A stretch of 64,000 bases of DNA. Source: Pithys albifrons albifrons (lineage: Eukaryota > Chordata > Aves > Passeriformes > Thamnophilidae). The position numbers were made by a program, and so were the translations under genes. Below, piece by piece: positions 25,387 through 36,626 of this stretch. The notes beneath the pieces are model-generated. The model was not told the origin of the DNA. It worked only from the letters and a program-made list of their open reading frames with translations, and made no database searches. Positions within the stretch are counted from its first letter, which is position 1; every line of letters starts with the position of its first letter. The DNA lies in contig NC_092497.1 in the NCBI RefSeq assembly GCF_047495875.1, forward strand, positions 76,679,463 to 76,743,462, read 5' to 3'.

Positions 25387-25732
25387 CCTATATTCCATCT
25401 GCAGTCTTTCATTTTGCTTTCAAGATTACTTATCTGCTTGGGTAATTACTAATCCTCCAGAATATTACATATGGGAGAATAAACCACCACCTATATGAAG
25501 ACATTAAAGCTTTACAGCTTTAATGCTGAAGCTAATCCCTGTGGCACATCTTACATTTCATAGCATTCATTTTCTTTACTAGCACTTTTATGTCAAGGCT
25601 CCCTTGGGCCTGAGGGGTGAGATGTGCACTATACACTGAAAACAAGCAGATAACATTTTTTCTCCTTGTTCTCTACAGCCATTGTAGATAGAATTTAAAC
25701 TATGTAATATCATTTTTCCACACATACGTTCA

Positions 25733-26312
25733 TGGAATCATTTAGGTTAGGAAAGACATCTAAGATCATCAAGACCAATCACTAACTCAGCATTAAGGTA
25801 TTCACCACTAAACCACTATCTCCAAGTTTCACAAACATAAGTCTTTTGAAAACTTTCAGGGATGGTGACTCCACTAATTCCCTGGGCTTAACTGCCCTTC
25901 AGTGAAGAAATTCTTGATAAAGTCCAGGTCGAACCTCCCCTGGTGCAGCTCAAGGCTATTTCCTTTTGTCCTGTCACTACTTCAGGAGCAGAGACTGACC
26001 TACCTCACTACCAACTCCTTTCAGGTTGCTATAGAGAGCAACAAGGTCTCCCTTGAGCCTCCTTTTCTCCAGGCTAAACACCCCCAGCCCACTCACCTGC
26101 TCCTCATAACACTTTTGTTTCAGACCTTTCAACAGATCTATTGCCCTTCTCTGAACATGCTCCAGCATCTCAATGTCTTTCTTGTAGTGAGGGGCTCAGA
26201 ACTGAAGACAGAATTCAGAGTGAAGCCTCACCAGTGCTAAGTACAGGGGTACAATCATTACACTAGTCCTGTTGGCCCCACTATTGCTGATACAAACCAG
26301 GATGCCATTTGA
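25733..26312 (-). mobile_element. CR1 LINE 3' fragment
   Basis: The left edge has the CR1 3' motif (CATGGAATCATTTAGGTTAGG). The rest, on the reverse strand, is the decayed ORF2 C-terminus: [18 protein letters not shown], then [24 protein letters not shown], matching the equivalent part of the 15046-16560 copy but with a different 3' UTR block, so probably another CR1 subfamily. It is 5'-truncated about 26312. Confidence 0.92.
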
Positions 26313-26999
26313 CAATGTATACACTTCTAGAAAAAGATCCATGGAGTCATACTTGAACTCAAGAAAAAACTTGGAACACAGTTACTGTGAAACATGTAAC
26401 CCCAAATCAGTTTAAAATGATTTTCTGTTCTGTGTGTATTTTTAAATGTTCTCTCTAGATTTTTATCAAGCAAAGCAGTAAATCTTGTATCATTTAAAAG
26501 CAGAATGAAATTTTGACTGACTGCAGCCTGGGAACAGAAGAGAACTGCAAATGCAAATTAAAAGAGCTCTGGGCATCTGTTTTGAAGACTGTATGGGAAC
26601 TAGAGTAGACAAAAAAGAATAACCTTCCATGAAAGCTTTGAGTAGCTGTCTTCAAAATAAATGAAGTCACAGGAGCCATTTGAGAAATTCTAGACACTTC
26701 AGCTAGTCAGAAAGAGCTAGGCAACTGCTCAATACATAAATAAAGTGACTGATGTCTCCTATCATGTATTGAAGAAAGGTACTTTTAAATATGAGTCATT
26801 CTTAATTTTTCATGCCAATATACAATTGAAATCAAGAGTTCACATAAACACGGAAGGCGATTCACCTGAATGATGTTATGGTACTAGCTTAAAGCATATT
26901 GTTTTCTGAACTATGTTCAGCTTTCTCAAGCATCCTCTCTTTATTTTTTTAAGTCTTCCTTAGTTGACAACTGAGTAGAGATGGCTCTCAAGCATACCC
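26313..26999. other. Unassigned AT-rich stretch
   Basis: Nothing recognised. Confidence 0.5.
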
Positions 27000-27560
27000 T
27001 CCACACACAGTGAGAGAGTGAACAATGAAGCACTTCATTAAAGAAAGAGCCAACATATAAAGGGTTGGTTAGAGGAGGTACTCGAAACAGAGTGGAAACT
27101 TAGAGGGGGTTGGGTGAGGGTGAGTCAGCAACCATTAAACATCCAATAAGAACAGAGTATCGGAAAGAGAAGGGAGGTCTGAGGGGAAGGATTTGAAACC
27201 TGGACACGATTGGGAGTGGGCAGGGGCAGAGTGGATAATTGACAACAGGATAGCCAATGAGGAAACACTCATCAAATGACAGGAGAAGTAAACAATAGGA
27301 ACTCAGGGATTGGGGCAGAACGGAAGGGAAGGGAAGGTGCATTGCCGGTGGATATGTCGGCAGAGGGGTGCAGAGATGATCCCATCGGGCGGGGCCGCCC
27401 CAGCCCAGGAGATGTCCCCAGCACCTCAGCAGCACAGCAACCCACCAGGGACAAGCCACAGTGGGAACACATGAGAGGGGAATGAATGTGGGGGGCAGAA
27501 ACCGCTAGGGTACAGAATGTTTCTGAACTCAAAACCATACAGAGAAAACACTTTAAACTC
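27000..27560. other. GC-rich block, possibly a degraded LTR
   Basis: A compositionally distinct block: several CCAAT-like motifs (CCAATAAGAAC at 27142, GCCAATGAGG at 27252), AG-rich segments, then a CpG-containing GC stretch GGGCGGGGCCGCCCC at 27387-27401. The CCAAT spacing followed by a GC-rich part resembles an ERV LTR U3, but I find neither TG...CA ends nor a target duplication. Open frames on both strands (up to 119 codons) show no known domain. It could instead be a host promoter or unrelated island. Confidence 0.35.
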
Positions 27561-29250
27561 CAACAAGTCTCTCATACAGGTGGCCAGTAGAATTCAGGGT
27601 GCCTTTTAGCGCTGTCCTTCTCTGAGATCCATTTCTATTTTTATCCGCTCTGATTCGTCTTTATCCTTATATATCCACTGCTGAGAATATTCTTTCCATT
27701 CTTCATATGTTATTCATTTTCCCACAGTTCCTTGTTAGACAAATAGTAGCACTACAAAACCAAAATTATTAACAAAAATATTAATATATTAATATCTATG
27801 GTCATATATATATAATAAATAAAACTGCTGTTTTGTATCATACAAAGAATTTAGCTCAGTATGCAGAAGAAGTATTTCTTGTCTTTCATGAGGGGCTGCT
27901 TTATCTAGTGTATTATAGTCAAGAAAGAACTTTCTAATTTAACTTTTTATGCCAATGGGAAAGGTATGAGGCATCCTTCTCTGAATAAAAAATACATTTT
28001 TTTAGTTTTGAGTTTTTCTTAAGAGACATTTTTTTTCCTCAGAGATAAGAGGAAGAATGTCAAGAGGAACATGTTTAAGTCAGATGTGAGATATGACTAA
28101 AACAGGAAGTGGTTTCTTGGAAATCATATACAAAACCCTTGGTAGATTTTCTGACTATGCAATGATTTGGATACATGTACTAAGCTCTGTTGCATTAGTC
28201 TGTCCCAGAGCTTTTATGTCCCGCTATTATACTCCAGTTCATCCCTGTATAATTTGTGATCACTTTTCCCTCAGGTCAGAAAAAAATTTAAAATTATTCT
28301 TTTTGAAATATGGCTTAGTCTACAGATTCTTTTTCCATTCCATATTTTCTACAAAACCCCCTAATGTAAAAGAATTTTACAAGGCCACAGTAAAGTTAAT
28401 GCTGTACAGTGGATAAGAAAAATTTCTTCATGAAAAGAACAGAAAAAAAATCAACTGGGTTGAAACCACTAACAACTATTATATTATGGGGGGAAAAAAA
28501 TGAAACTGAATAGGAAGGCTGCAAACTGTAGTTCAGCCTACTGCTTGCACCACCTTTGTACAATAATATGACTTTTTTAAAAGTTTGTATTTCATCTCTA
28601 ACTTTTGCTCACAATGTCTTCTTTATTATTTATTGGACTGTTGGTTCTTTGTCGTGTTTCTTTTAGTCAGGAACATTCCTACATTTTTATGTCATCCAAG
28701 ATACAGAAACTATCCATATAGAAAATGCCCCAACACCTGGGAAGAAATAGCTAGTAGTGATAGCATTCAGGAACTGTTTCACATGGAACATTTTTTATAT
28801 AATTCTACATAAAGTATGACTCATCTTCTGGATTATGTTATCATTGACTTTGAGGGAATTATATCTTTTTATACCATTTAAAAAAATTCAAAACAGACAA
28901 TCCCACACATACATACCCCAAACTATGCCAAGTGGTTAAAAGAACCTTAACTACTCCACTGCATGTGCACTGCATTAGTGCGTCCTTTGCTAACTGGATC
29001 AATTAGATTGTATGCTTACATTTGCATATAACTATGTATATTCAGTAAAAAAGTCAGATTTTTAATTTTTTATTTGAGTCTAAGATACCAGATGATTTCT
29101 TGACTTTATATTAAAATGAGAATTTTATACTGCTATTCATAAGAAAGTTGCATAAATTATGTTTATTTTTCAATATTTTTCTCTGCGACATATACTTCCT
29201 TCAAAGTAAGATGTCTCCCATTTTATCTCTTAGGAACTGTATACTACAGC
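27561..29250. other. AT-rich stretch without recognised gene
   Basis: No gene or transposon recognised; the longest frame is 107 codons at 28093-28416, without motifs. Confidence 0.5.
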
Positions 29251-29356
29251 TACTTGAATTGGGTTTTTTTTAGTTGGGTTTTTTCTTGTTTGTTTATTTT
29301 TTTGGGTTTTTGTTGGGGGTTTGTTGTTTTTGTTGTTTTGTTGTTTTTTTTTTTAA
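29251..29356. repeat. T/G-rich, nearly C-free low-complexity tract
   Basis: Plus strand is almost only T and G with short GGG runs (TTGGG, TTGTTTT units). It sits about 50 bases left of the SINE fragment at 29403. Confidence 0.85.
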
Positions 29357-29402
29357 AGACAGGAAGGAACTTACAACAGGTCTTTTTTACTCCAGTGCAA
29401 TT

Positions 29403-29594
29403 CACCATCATCATGGCTAGGCTTTGCGAATGCAGATTTGGGAAGGGCTCTCTCCATGTGTGTGTCCCCTTCCAGCCTGCACAGTGGATATTTTAGGTGA
29501 GGCACAGCGTGCACAGAACTAGCCCCACCCTTTACTCCTAAGGTTCATCTGCCATGGCTGAGCGAGCTTGGACAGTGACAGTGAAGTCCTAGGA
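29403..29594 (-). mobile_element. Chimeric SINE, 5'-truncated (copy 2)
   Basis: On the reverse strand it carries only the RTE-derived half of the SINE seen at 1-345 and 52928-53284: from the GTCCTGAGG-equivalent start through the GCCCT junction (reverse complement at 29444-29448) to the RTE 3' end. Its tail is (ATG)n-like (reverse complement CACCATCATCATGG at 29403-29416), as in the RTE at 45898, and unlike the TA-rich tails of the other two copies. The tRNA and 5S modules are missing, consistent with 5' truncation during insertion. No convincing target duplication seen. Confidence 0.85.
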
Positions 29595-30305
29595 TTAGAA
29601 CCTAGGTAACTACTAACTTACTGTTATGATGGTAATGTATGTCTTTTGATGCATCAGTGCTACCACGTTGCTGGTTTATGTGATGTCCATCATATTGGAC
29701 TCTAATGTAGTCTAAGGTAAAATTATTTGATTGAGGCATTTTACAGCTGAGAATACCTTACAGAAATCTGTAATTTCCACTGTTGGAATTAACTATCTGG
29801 GCCACTGTCATCCTCCAAGGCATCATGTGTTTTCATATATTTCATATACACACATCATCCATGCATGCATGCCTGCTGCCAGCAAGGCAGAGTGAAACAC
29901 ACTGTTGAGAGGGGTGATGCTCCAGTCAAAAGTTTAAAAATTTGTTTAGAGATCACAGAGCGAGTTGTGATTCATTTATTATAGGAATTGTCGGTCAGCA
30001 GGGGAGCACATGAAGACCAGCACAAAGGAATTACAGCCACTCCAAACACTGTCAGCTTCATTGTGAGTGTAACTTAAATTTCTTAAAAACAGTTGGCAAC
30101 TTCAACATTATCAGTAGATAAAACTCATTAAAATTAAAAGAACAATAATATGTGGTGAATTTATCACAGTGAACAATAATTAGGGATGATGAAATAAAGT
30201 GATGAAGCAAATCAAAAACTAACATAAACTATATTTCAACACAGTCATTTTTGTTTGTAGGCACTCTAATTGTCTTTAACTATGTGCAGTTCCAGAAGAG
30301 TAAAC
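29595..30305. other. Unassigned AT-rich stretch
   Basis: Nothing recognised; a short CATG-repeat (CATGCATGCATGC) lies at 29862. The last five bases (TAAAC, 30301-30305) are the left target duplication of the next LTR. Confidence 0.55.
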
Positions 30306-31115
30306 TGTTGTAGTTTGGAATTATTATGTAAATTCTCTCCCCTGCCACTAACTGCCCATGCCAGCAGTTAACAAAAGAAGCAGTTAACTACTGATCACTT
30401 GGATGGGGGCAGGTTTGTCTCTTTTGTTTTTTGGGGACATTTTTTTTTCTTAGCTCCGTGGAAGGGAGGAGCGGTGGCTGCCGAGGAGAGAAGTGGCTCT
30501 GCTGGCACTGCTGGGGCTTCTGGCTGAGCTGCTGCTTTTCTCCTCGCTGTAGCTGTTTCTCCTGGTTCCTGCATCTGGGATCCCGGCCTCTGTTCCAGCC
30601 TGACCACCGCCTGCACTGACCACCGCCTGCACCGTCACAGCCTGCCCGCCCCGGCTGAGGCAGTGACCCAGGAGAGAGAGAGGTTTGCAGCTGCTTTTGC
30701 AGGACACGTGGTGGTTCCCCACTTTCAGCTTTCTTTTTCCTTCATCTGGGACAAGAGACACAGAGTTCATCTGAGAGCTCATCACTTGTCTGTCTCGCTG
30801 GAGAGGGACTGGGAACTACTGGGAACTCACTCCGCAGCCAGCCGGACTGTGACATTTGACACTGCTTAAGTATAACTTTTCCTCCTGGAGGAAAACCTGC
30901 TGGGTTTTGGGTTTGTTTTTTTTTCTTTCTCTTGTGGTGTTGGGGAAGAGGTTTGCACTAGTCTGTTTATATATAGCAGTTAAGAACAGTTATCCTTCTT
31001 CTATTAAAATTCCTTTTTTCTTAAATTTGATAAAGAGTGGCATGATTATTGTGAAGAAGGCCCCCTCCCCCGCTTGTGGGTAAACATTTTGGTTTTTTCC
31101 CCTCAAACCAAGACA
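30306..31115 (+). mobile_element. Solo LTR, ERVL-type, with perfect 5-bp target duplication
   Basis: Starts TGTTGTAGTTTGG and ends AAACCAAGACA, flanked by TAAAC on both sides (30301-30305, 31116-31120). The centre (30470-30680) is GC-rich. A TATATATAG element lies near 30969 and an ATTAAA polyadenylation-type signal at 31003. The 5-bp duplication fits ERVL-like and other 5-bp integrating avian ERVs. No gag, pol or env sequence lies beside it, so it arose by LTR-LTR recombination. The short frames inside the GC-rich part (up to 111 codons) are chance. A CpG-rich centre should not be taken for a host promoter. Confidence 0.88.
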
Positions 31116-32083
31116 TAAACAAACTTCCTGATGACACTATTTTTCAATTTCTAGTGAAACTAGAACTAGAGTATCCAATTGTTCTTTCTGCAATCTTTCT
31201 GTAGCTAACAATGTCATAATTGTTTATATTTGAACAGATGTAATGAAAGAGGAACTTGAGTTGACACCTCAGCTGACAGAGCACCCACCACATCCATCCA
31301 CAAACTTTTTGGTTAGCTTGTAATAGAAAAAATTTTGTGCTGTACTCAGCTGAATCTTGCTAAACCAACATGCTACAGTGCCTTCAGGCACTTAGATGAT
31401 TGTAAATTCAGATCCCTTACATCTCAGCTTATACTTTAAAACAGTTAACTTTAAAACAGAACTGTATGCTCCTGTTTGATGTGATCAATTGTCTTTGATC
31501 AGCTGGCTTCAGAAACTGTTTATCACTTTGTGGTGAACACCTGTCTGCAAGACATGACTTCCACCAAACACCAAGGGCCAATATTTGAACTTTTTTCCAA
31601 TGTGTTTGGTAGAATATACCTTATGCACAGGCAGTGTATATATCCTGCCTGGCATGGAAATGAAAGGAGAAGATAGGCACAGAGGTAGAAATTATAATTA
31701 AGTTGTTCTGTTAAAGAACAGATAGTGAATGCTGAAAGTGACTGAAGAAGTGAAAGCTGGAAAATTTACATAGATTATGGCAACTGACCTGGAAAGCATC
31801 ATCTAAATGGTTCAGGAAATATGCTGGCTTTCACTGACAGTAACTACACTAAGACACCAGAAACTGACATGTCAGAGTAAAGATGACAGGTATATCTGAT
31901 GTCTCTTTACCTTTAAAATAAGTTCATATAGTAGTAGATAAAATAAAATTAAGTCATTCTTAACTCAAACACATTTATTACTTTAAAAGTTATATGGGTA
32001 ACTTTAGGCAGTTGCGTAGGTAACAAGTTTGGTTTAGAAACACTGCTTCAGAAACAGAAAGCTGTTAAATTATCTTATGTAGT
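31116..32083. other. Unassigned stretch between two LTRs
   Basis: No internal retroviral sequence is visible, and the two neighbouring LTRs are of different families, so this is not a provirus interior. Confidence 0.6.
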
Positions 32084-32598
32084 TGTCCTAGTTTTGGCAA
32101 AGAACAAGGGCAATTTTTTGCAGAAGCCATAAGGAGGTGGAGGCTGGAGTCATATAAGTGTGGCCGTGACCCTGTGCTGTGCACTACCGTCGTATGTCAT
32201 GTCTGGGAGACAAGGGAAAGGGACTGTCTCTTGCATCTTGGAAAAAAATGAACAAGCAGTGAGCGGAGCAGTGGGGTAATGCTGGTTCTGACCAGAGGCT
32301 TTGTCCAGCATTGTTTTTCATTGCCTTGGGCTTGGGGGAAAACTATGGGCACAGACAGTCTGTCCACCACTTTGTTCATTATCCCGGTTGGTGAGGAATT
32401 TTTGCCTGTAAATCACCCTCTTTTTAAATATTTTTGTTATTATTATTGTTGCCGTTACTGTTTGTTTTCCTATCTCATGTCTGTTTCCAAATTTTCTTAG
32501 CTCAGGATCTCAGCCTTTTTTTCTCTCTCACCTGATGAAGAGGGGGGAGGGAAGCAGATGAGTGGGGCTTAATTTCCAGTTGGGCTTAAACCACAACA
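32084..32598 (+). mobile_element. Solo LTR with perfect 5-bp target duplication
   Basis: Begins TGTCCTAGTTTTGG and ends ACCACAACA. Identical GTAGT flanks both ends (32079-32083, 32599-32603). Length 515 bases. The opening is shared with the LTR at 40104 and with many avian ERV LTRs, but the body differs from it: a T-rich block with TATTATTATTG near 32440 and a GAGGGGGGAGGG run near 32540. No internal viral sequence is adjacent. Confidence 0.88.
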
Positions 32599-32892
32599 GT
32601 AGTCACTAGATATACTATGTCTATTTAAATACCTTTACTAGATCTAGAAAATTTCAGTGTTGAGTTTTTCCTACTACTGATGCAGAATAATAAACCACAT
32701 CATAAGACAAAAAAGACAATATATTACAAGTGTTAGGTATGAATTAATAAATACATATTTTAAGTACCAAGAGTGGGGTGAGAACAGATGTGTAGCAAGA
32801 CCTAACCTGTTTAGTCAGAGAACACAGGAAAGACTGACAAGGTTTTTTTTTTCCTGTGATGCTTTTACTAAAAAATGCCTGTCTGGGAAACT

Positions 32893-33058
32893 GAAAAAAA
32901 AAAAAAATAAAACCAATCAACCAACCAATCAACCAACCAAACAAACAAATAAACAAAAAAAAACCAACAAAAAATGCCAAACAAATAAAACACAACCAAA
33001 GCAAAAAAACCCCAAACAAACAAAACAAAACAGACCAAAAAAACCAAACCACAAACAA
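32893..33058. repeat. A/C-rich, G-poor low-complexity tract
   Basis: AACC, AAAC and CAATC units; hardly any G on the plus strand. On the other strand it is T/G-rich, like 29251-29356. Confidence 0.88.
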
Positions 33059-33897
33059 AGCCAGAGCCACAAGGAAAGAGCCTAAACCAGCAGAGCTATT
33101 CTCTTGGAAGATTTCTTCTCTCAAAGCAAAATTAATGGTCAAATTTAGAAGGAAATAAATTTTACATCTGAGGAAGCAAAGTGATAAATATTCATCTCAA
33201 TCTTTTGTGTTTATCTACCATATACTATAGAGTAAGAAACATAAAAGAAACAAAACTTCAAAAATGCTCCATCTCTGTTGAGTAACTAACTTACTATTTG
33301 CATGATGTCTAGCAAAGGTGGAGTTTCCCTCTAGTACCTCTTCATCATAGAGGTAGTATGCCCCTTTGGGGCACATAAAAATCCTTCTGTTTTACATTCT
33401 TATATCTTATGTGTTTCTAAATTTCAGTTTTATTTACTCAAAGTAAAACTAGCAGCTACAAGGATTCTGCATTTCATTACATTCAGCAGCACAGGAGAGG
33501 CTCAGTTCATTATCTGTCCCACTGTTCTGAAGCCTCAGACATGCTGGAAGATGAAGTCTGAACACAGACATTCCCAGCTTTTCCTGTTTGCTATTTCTGA
33601 ATGAAAGTCAAACTTTAGTTCCCATCTCCTTCTTTCACAAGAAAGTCTGGCTAGGTGCTTAAAAATGTCTTAGTCCAATGGGACTTAAATATTTGACAAG
33701 GAGCCATTTTTATAGTACAAAATGTTGAAAAATTGTCCCAAAGCAACAGTAGCATTCATGGTGACTTCATTGATTACTCAGTGAGTTAATAAAAATGAAA
33801 GGATTCTATCCTGCTCCTTTTCTGCCAGTAGTATCTGGTTGTATTTTCCAAACTATTAATCTGTTCTCCTTTGTAACAGCAAAATTACTGAAAAACT

Positions 33898-34003
33898 AAA
33901 AAAAAAAAAAAAAAACAACAAAACAAAAAAAGCAAAACCAAACAAACAAAAAAACAACAAAAAAAACCAACCCCCCCCCCAAAAAAAAACAAAGAAAACA
34001 AAT
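33898..34003. repeat. A-rich tract with AAAC units and a C-run
   Basis: Poly-A run, then AAAC/AACAA units, then a run of ten C at 33971 followed by poly-A. No G for long stretches. Confidence 0.88.
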
Positions 34004-34410
34004 CTCATATGCAATTTCATTAGATAAACAATACAAAGTTGGCATATTCACAGTATTAGAATACTATGATCAGTCAGAAGGCTTTCTCCAAACGAGATGC
34101 AGACCTAACACTGGGTATTCAAGAAAGAGTCACAAATATGAAATATCTGTGTAAAACTGAACACAAACAGTCTCTGTCTTCAGCTGCTACTTCAAATGTG
34201 ATCACAGGGATGCAGAAGGTACTGCTTTGTGGAATCTTCTCCTTTATTGGTGTTCCCAGATGATATTATTTAATTGCGTTTTCCAACTCTTCAGTAAATG
34301 CTTGTCCAGTAAAACATACAATATTTTAATTGTAAGACAGTAGCACTTTCCCTAGATTTACTTTCTTTTTACTTCATTTAGTAATTGTAATTAAGCACAC
34401 ATGCCCACAG

Positions 34411-35129
34411 TGTCCGGGACCAGTTTATCACTGTGTAGGTGTAACCAAAACTGTGTAATCTACACTCTTTATGTAATTTCTCGTGAACTGTTAATAATGG
34501 ATCGTTTGCAGCATCTGCCCAGGGCACACCTGACACCTCAGGCATCAAGTGGGGTGTTAAAGGACCCTGTGAAATAAGAGGGTGTTCCTGTCTTCACACC
34601 AATGACTCAGATGTGATAATTCCCCTCTGAGGAGTCACCCCCTCTGAGGTGCCTGCTAACAAGGCACCAAAGATTCAAAAAATATCCCATGACTCACTGA
34701 GTAAATCACCCATTGTGGAACTCCTCACCCTAGGGGAGGTAATGGGTACTCCCACATGACCTAAGCATATATAATCTTGGGGTTTGGGGACTTCTGATAC
34801 CACTTGTTGGACTTGGAGAAGGACCAGAACCTCGACAGGACTGTGACTGCCACTCTTGGCCAGACTGCCACCATTACCCTCATCAGAAGGTTTTCCTTTC
34901 CTTTAGCTTTGTACACATGAGGGACCATGTGGTGCTCAATACAGCAGCTGATGGACACCATTCTGTTCTTGTCCCAGAGTACTTGATTATACATCTGGGG
35001 TTTGTGGATTAAAATCAATTCTTTCTCTGTATCATTGTATTTATTGTAATATTTTTTATTAAATTGTAACTCTGACTTGTACTCTCAAGTTGGGTTCATT
35101 TCTCCTGCTGGTTTACCTTTACAAGTACA
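34411..35129 (+). mobile_element. Solo LTR, same family as 40104-40733
   Basis: Begins TGTCCGGGACCAG. Relative to the 40104 copy a short stretch after TGTCC is missing. The rest runs in parallel: ACTGTGTANGNGT near the start, CTGCCCAGGG in the middle, a TATATAATC element near 34768, a CCAGACTGC block, TGGATTATAC, and a 3' end with TTATTAAATT then CTGCTGGTTTACC. I place the end at 35129 (GTACA) by alignment with the other copy. The flanks do not show a matching duplication. Strongly diverged from its partner, so the two insertions are old or of different subfamilies. Confidence 0.78.
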
Positions 35130-36197
35130 ATGCAATTGTCCAGTCCCATACTCAGCACTTGGCAAGCCCTTCCAACAGAATGATGTTCTCTTAGACATAA
35201 AGGGAGAGATGACTGAATTTGTGCTTCTGAGCATCTTCACAAAATGCTGTGTGCGCTGATTCATCACTGAAATACTAATGTTTGGAGGCAAATATTGGTA
35301 GTTCAGTGTCGAAACAGTTTAACTCTCCCAGCTATAAAATGTCTTCAGAATACCATACAATAGATCTGCCATAGCTGAATATTGTTTCAAGCAACATGCA
35401 TTTAAGAGACTTAGGTATAAGACAAATCCATAAATAAGAAAACAGTCAGATTCAGTCACAGAGACAAATACAACAAGCACCCACTACAAAAGACGAGAAA
35501 AAGAGATACTAGTATTTTATAACTTATAGACTCAGTGAAAACTGAGTATGTATTATTCTTACAGGACCAATAATGGCTCCTCTTCATTACATACTGCAGC
35601 TGGTAATTCCTTAACTTCAGTGGCCTAAGCAAAATAAGAGTCACAGGACATTTATTTTTAGTAAGATAAAGCAGTTAATTGATTTTAAATTCTTATCTAT
35701 GTATCAGGCAAAAATCTGACAAAAAATAAATCTAAAAAAAATCTGGTCTTCAGATAATGTATCACTACTAGAGAAAGGCAGTATCAGAAATTTGATTCAT
35801 CTAAACATTTCTATCAAACTCTTGGTTCTCTCATAAGAGACTTAGGTGAACCTACATTTGATGATATGGAGATTTGTTTCTCCAATTAAAGCACTAAGGT
35901 GGAAGAGCTGTATTTTCCCTGGAATCGGTGTATATCTTTCCTCAAAACTGTGTATTTCAGTCCCTCTTGTAAAACTGGGATAGCATTTCTTTTATCCAGT
36001 CTTTTTAGTCAGCAACTGTTAATTTGCATTTGATTGTTATTTAATGCATAGAAGGTGTTTCTAACATGTCATTACTCCCTAAGTTCATAACATTTAATGG
36101 TAGCTTCTCTGAAAGGCCCAAACTGCATTCTCACAACAAAAGCTAATACAAGGCCCCCTTTTATACACAGTCATTATGGTTAATTACAGTATGCATC
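35130..36197. other. Unassigned AT-rich stretch
   Basis: Nothing recognised. The last six bases (TGCATC) are the left target duplication of the next LTR. Confidence 0.55.
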
Positions 36198-36620
36198 TGT
36201 AGGAGTATGTGTTCAGCAAGAAGCCACAGAGATGGCTGCAGAGTGCAGCAAGAAACCCTGGAATCTGACCAAGAGTGAGGCAGAACTGTTGACTTTGCCA
36301 GTCTGAGGGAGGGCCACATCTTCCTGGGACCAGAGGCAATCCTGAAGCAAAAGAACTGTTTGTTTCAGTTCCTGTATTGACTCTTTCAGTCAGTCAACAC
36401 ATGGTCACAAGAACGTCAAAAAATGGTCTGTGAAGTGTTTGATTAGCCTGAAAAGTGTTTAGTTGTATGATAGAAGGTTCTATTTGTTCTCCCCACACTC
36501 TGGTTTGTATATCCCTTCACCAAGTACTATAAATAGTTGTGTCTGCATTTAATAAATTATTCAGCATACCCCAACTTGAATAATATCAAGCTGTGTCCTG
36601 TAGTACCTTGAGTCGCCACA
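36198..36620 (+). mobile_element. Solo LTR, ERVK-like, 6-bp target duplication
   Basis: A 423-base LTR from TGTAGGAG to GTCGCCACA. Flanks are TGCATC (36192-36197) and TGCACC (36621-36626), a 6-bp duplication with one change, the size made by ERVK/betaretrovirus-like integrases. A TATAAATAG box at 36528 is followed about 20 bases on by AATAAA (36551) and by a short U5 ending in CGCCACA, a compact arrangement typical of this class. No internal sequence is adjacent. Confidence 0.82.
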
Positions 36621-36626
36621 TGCACC

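Larger units (their letters stand above)
32604..34410. other. AT-rich stretch with two A/C-rich tracts
   Basis: No gene recognised. It contains the low-complexity tracts listed at 32893-33058 and 33898-34003. The 132-codon reverse frame at 32744-33142 is a by-product of the first tract. Confidence 0.55.

Noticed and set aside
30450..30800. CpG-rich host promoter
   Set aside because: It lies inside an LTR with exact TAAAC duplications on both sides.
30306..32598. Provirus bounded by the two LTRs
   Set aside because: The LTRs differ in sequence, each has its own exact target duplication, and no viral gene lies between.
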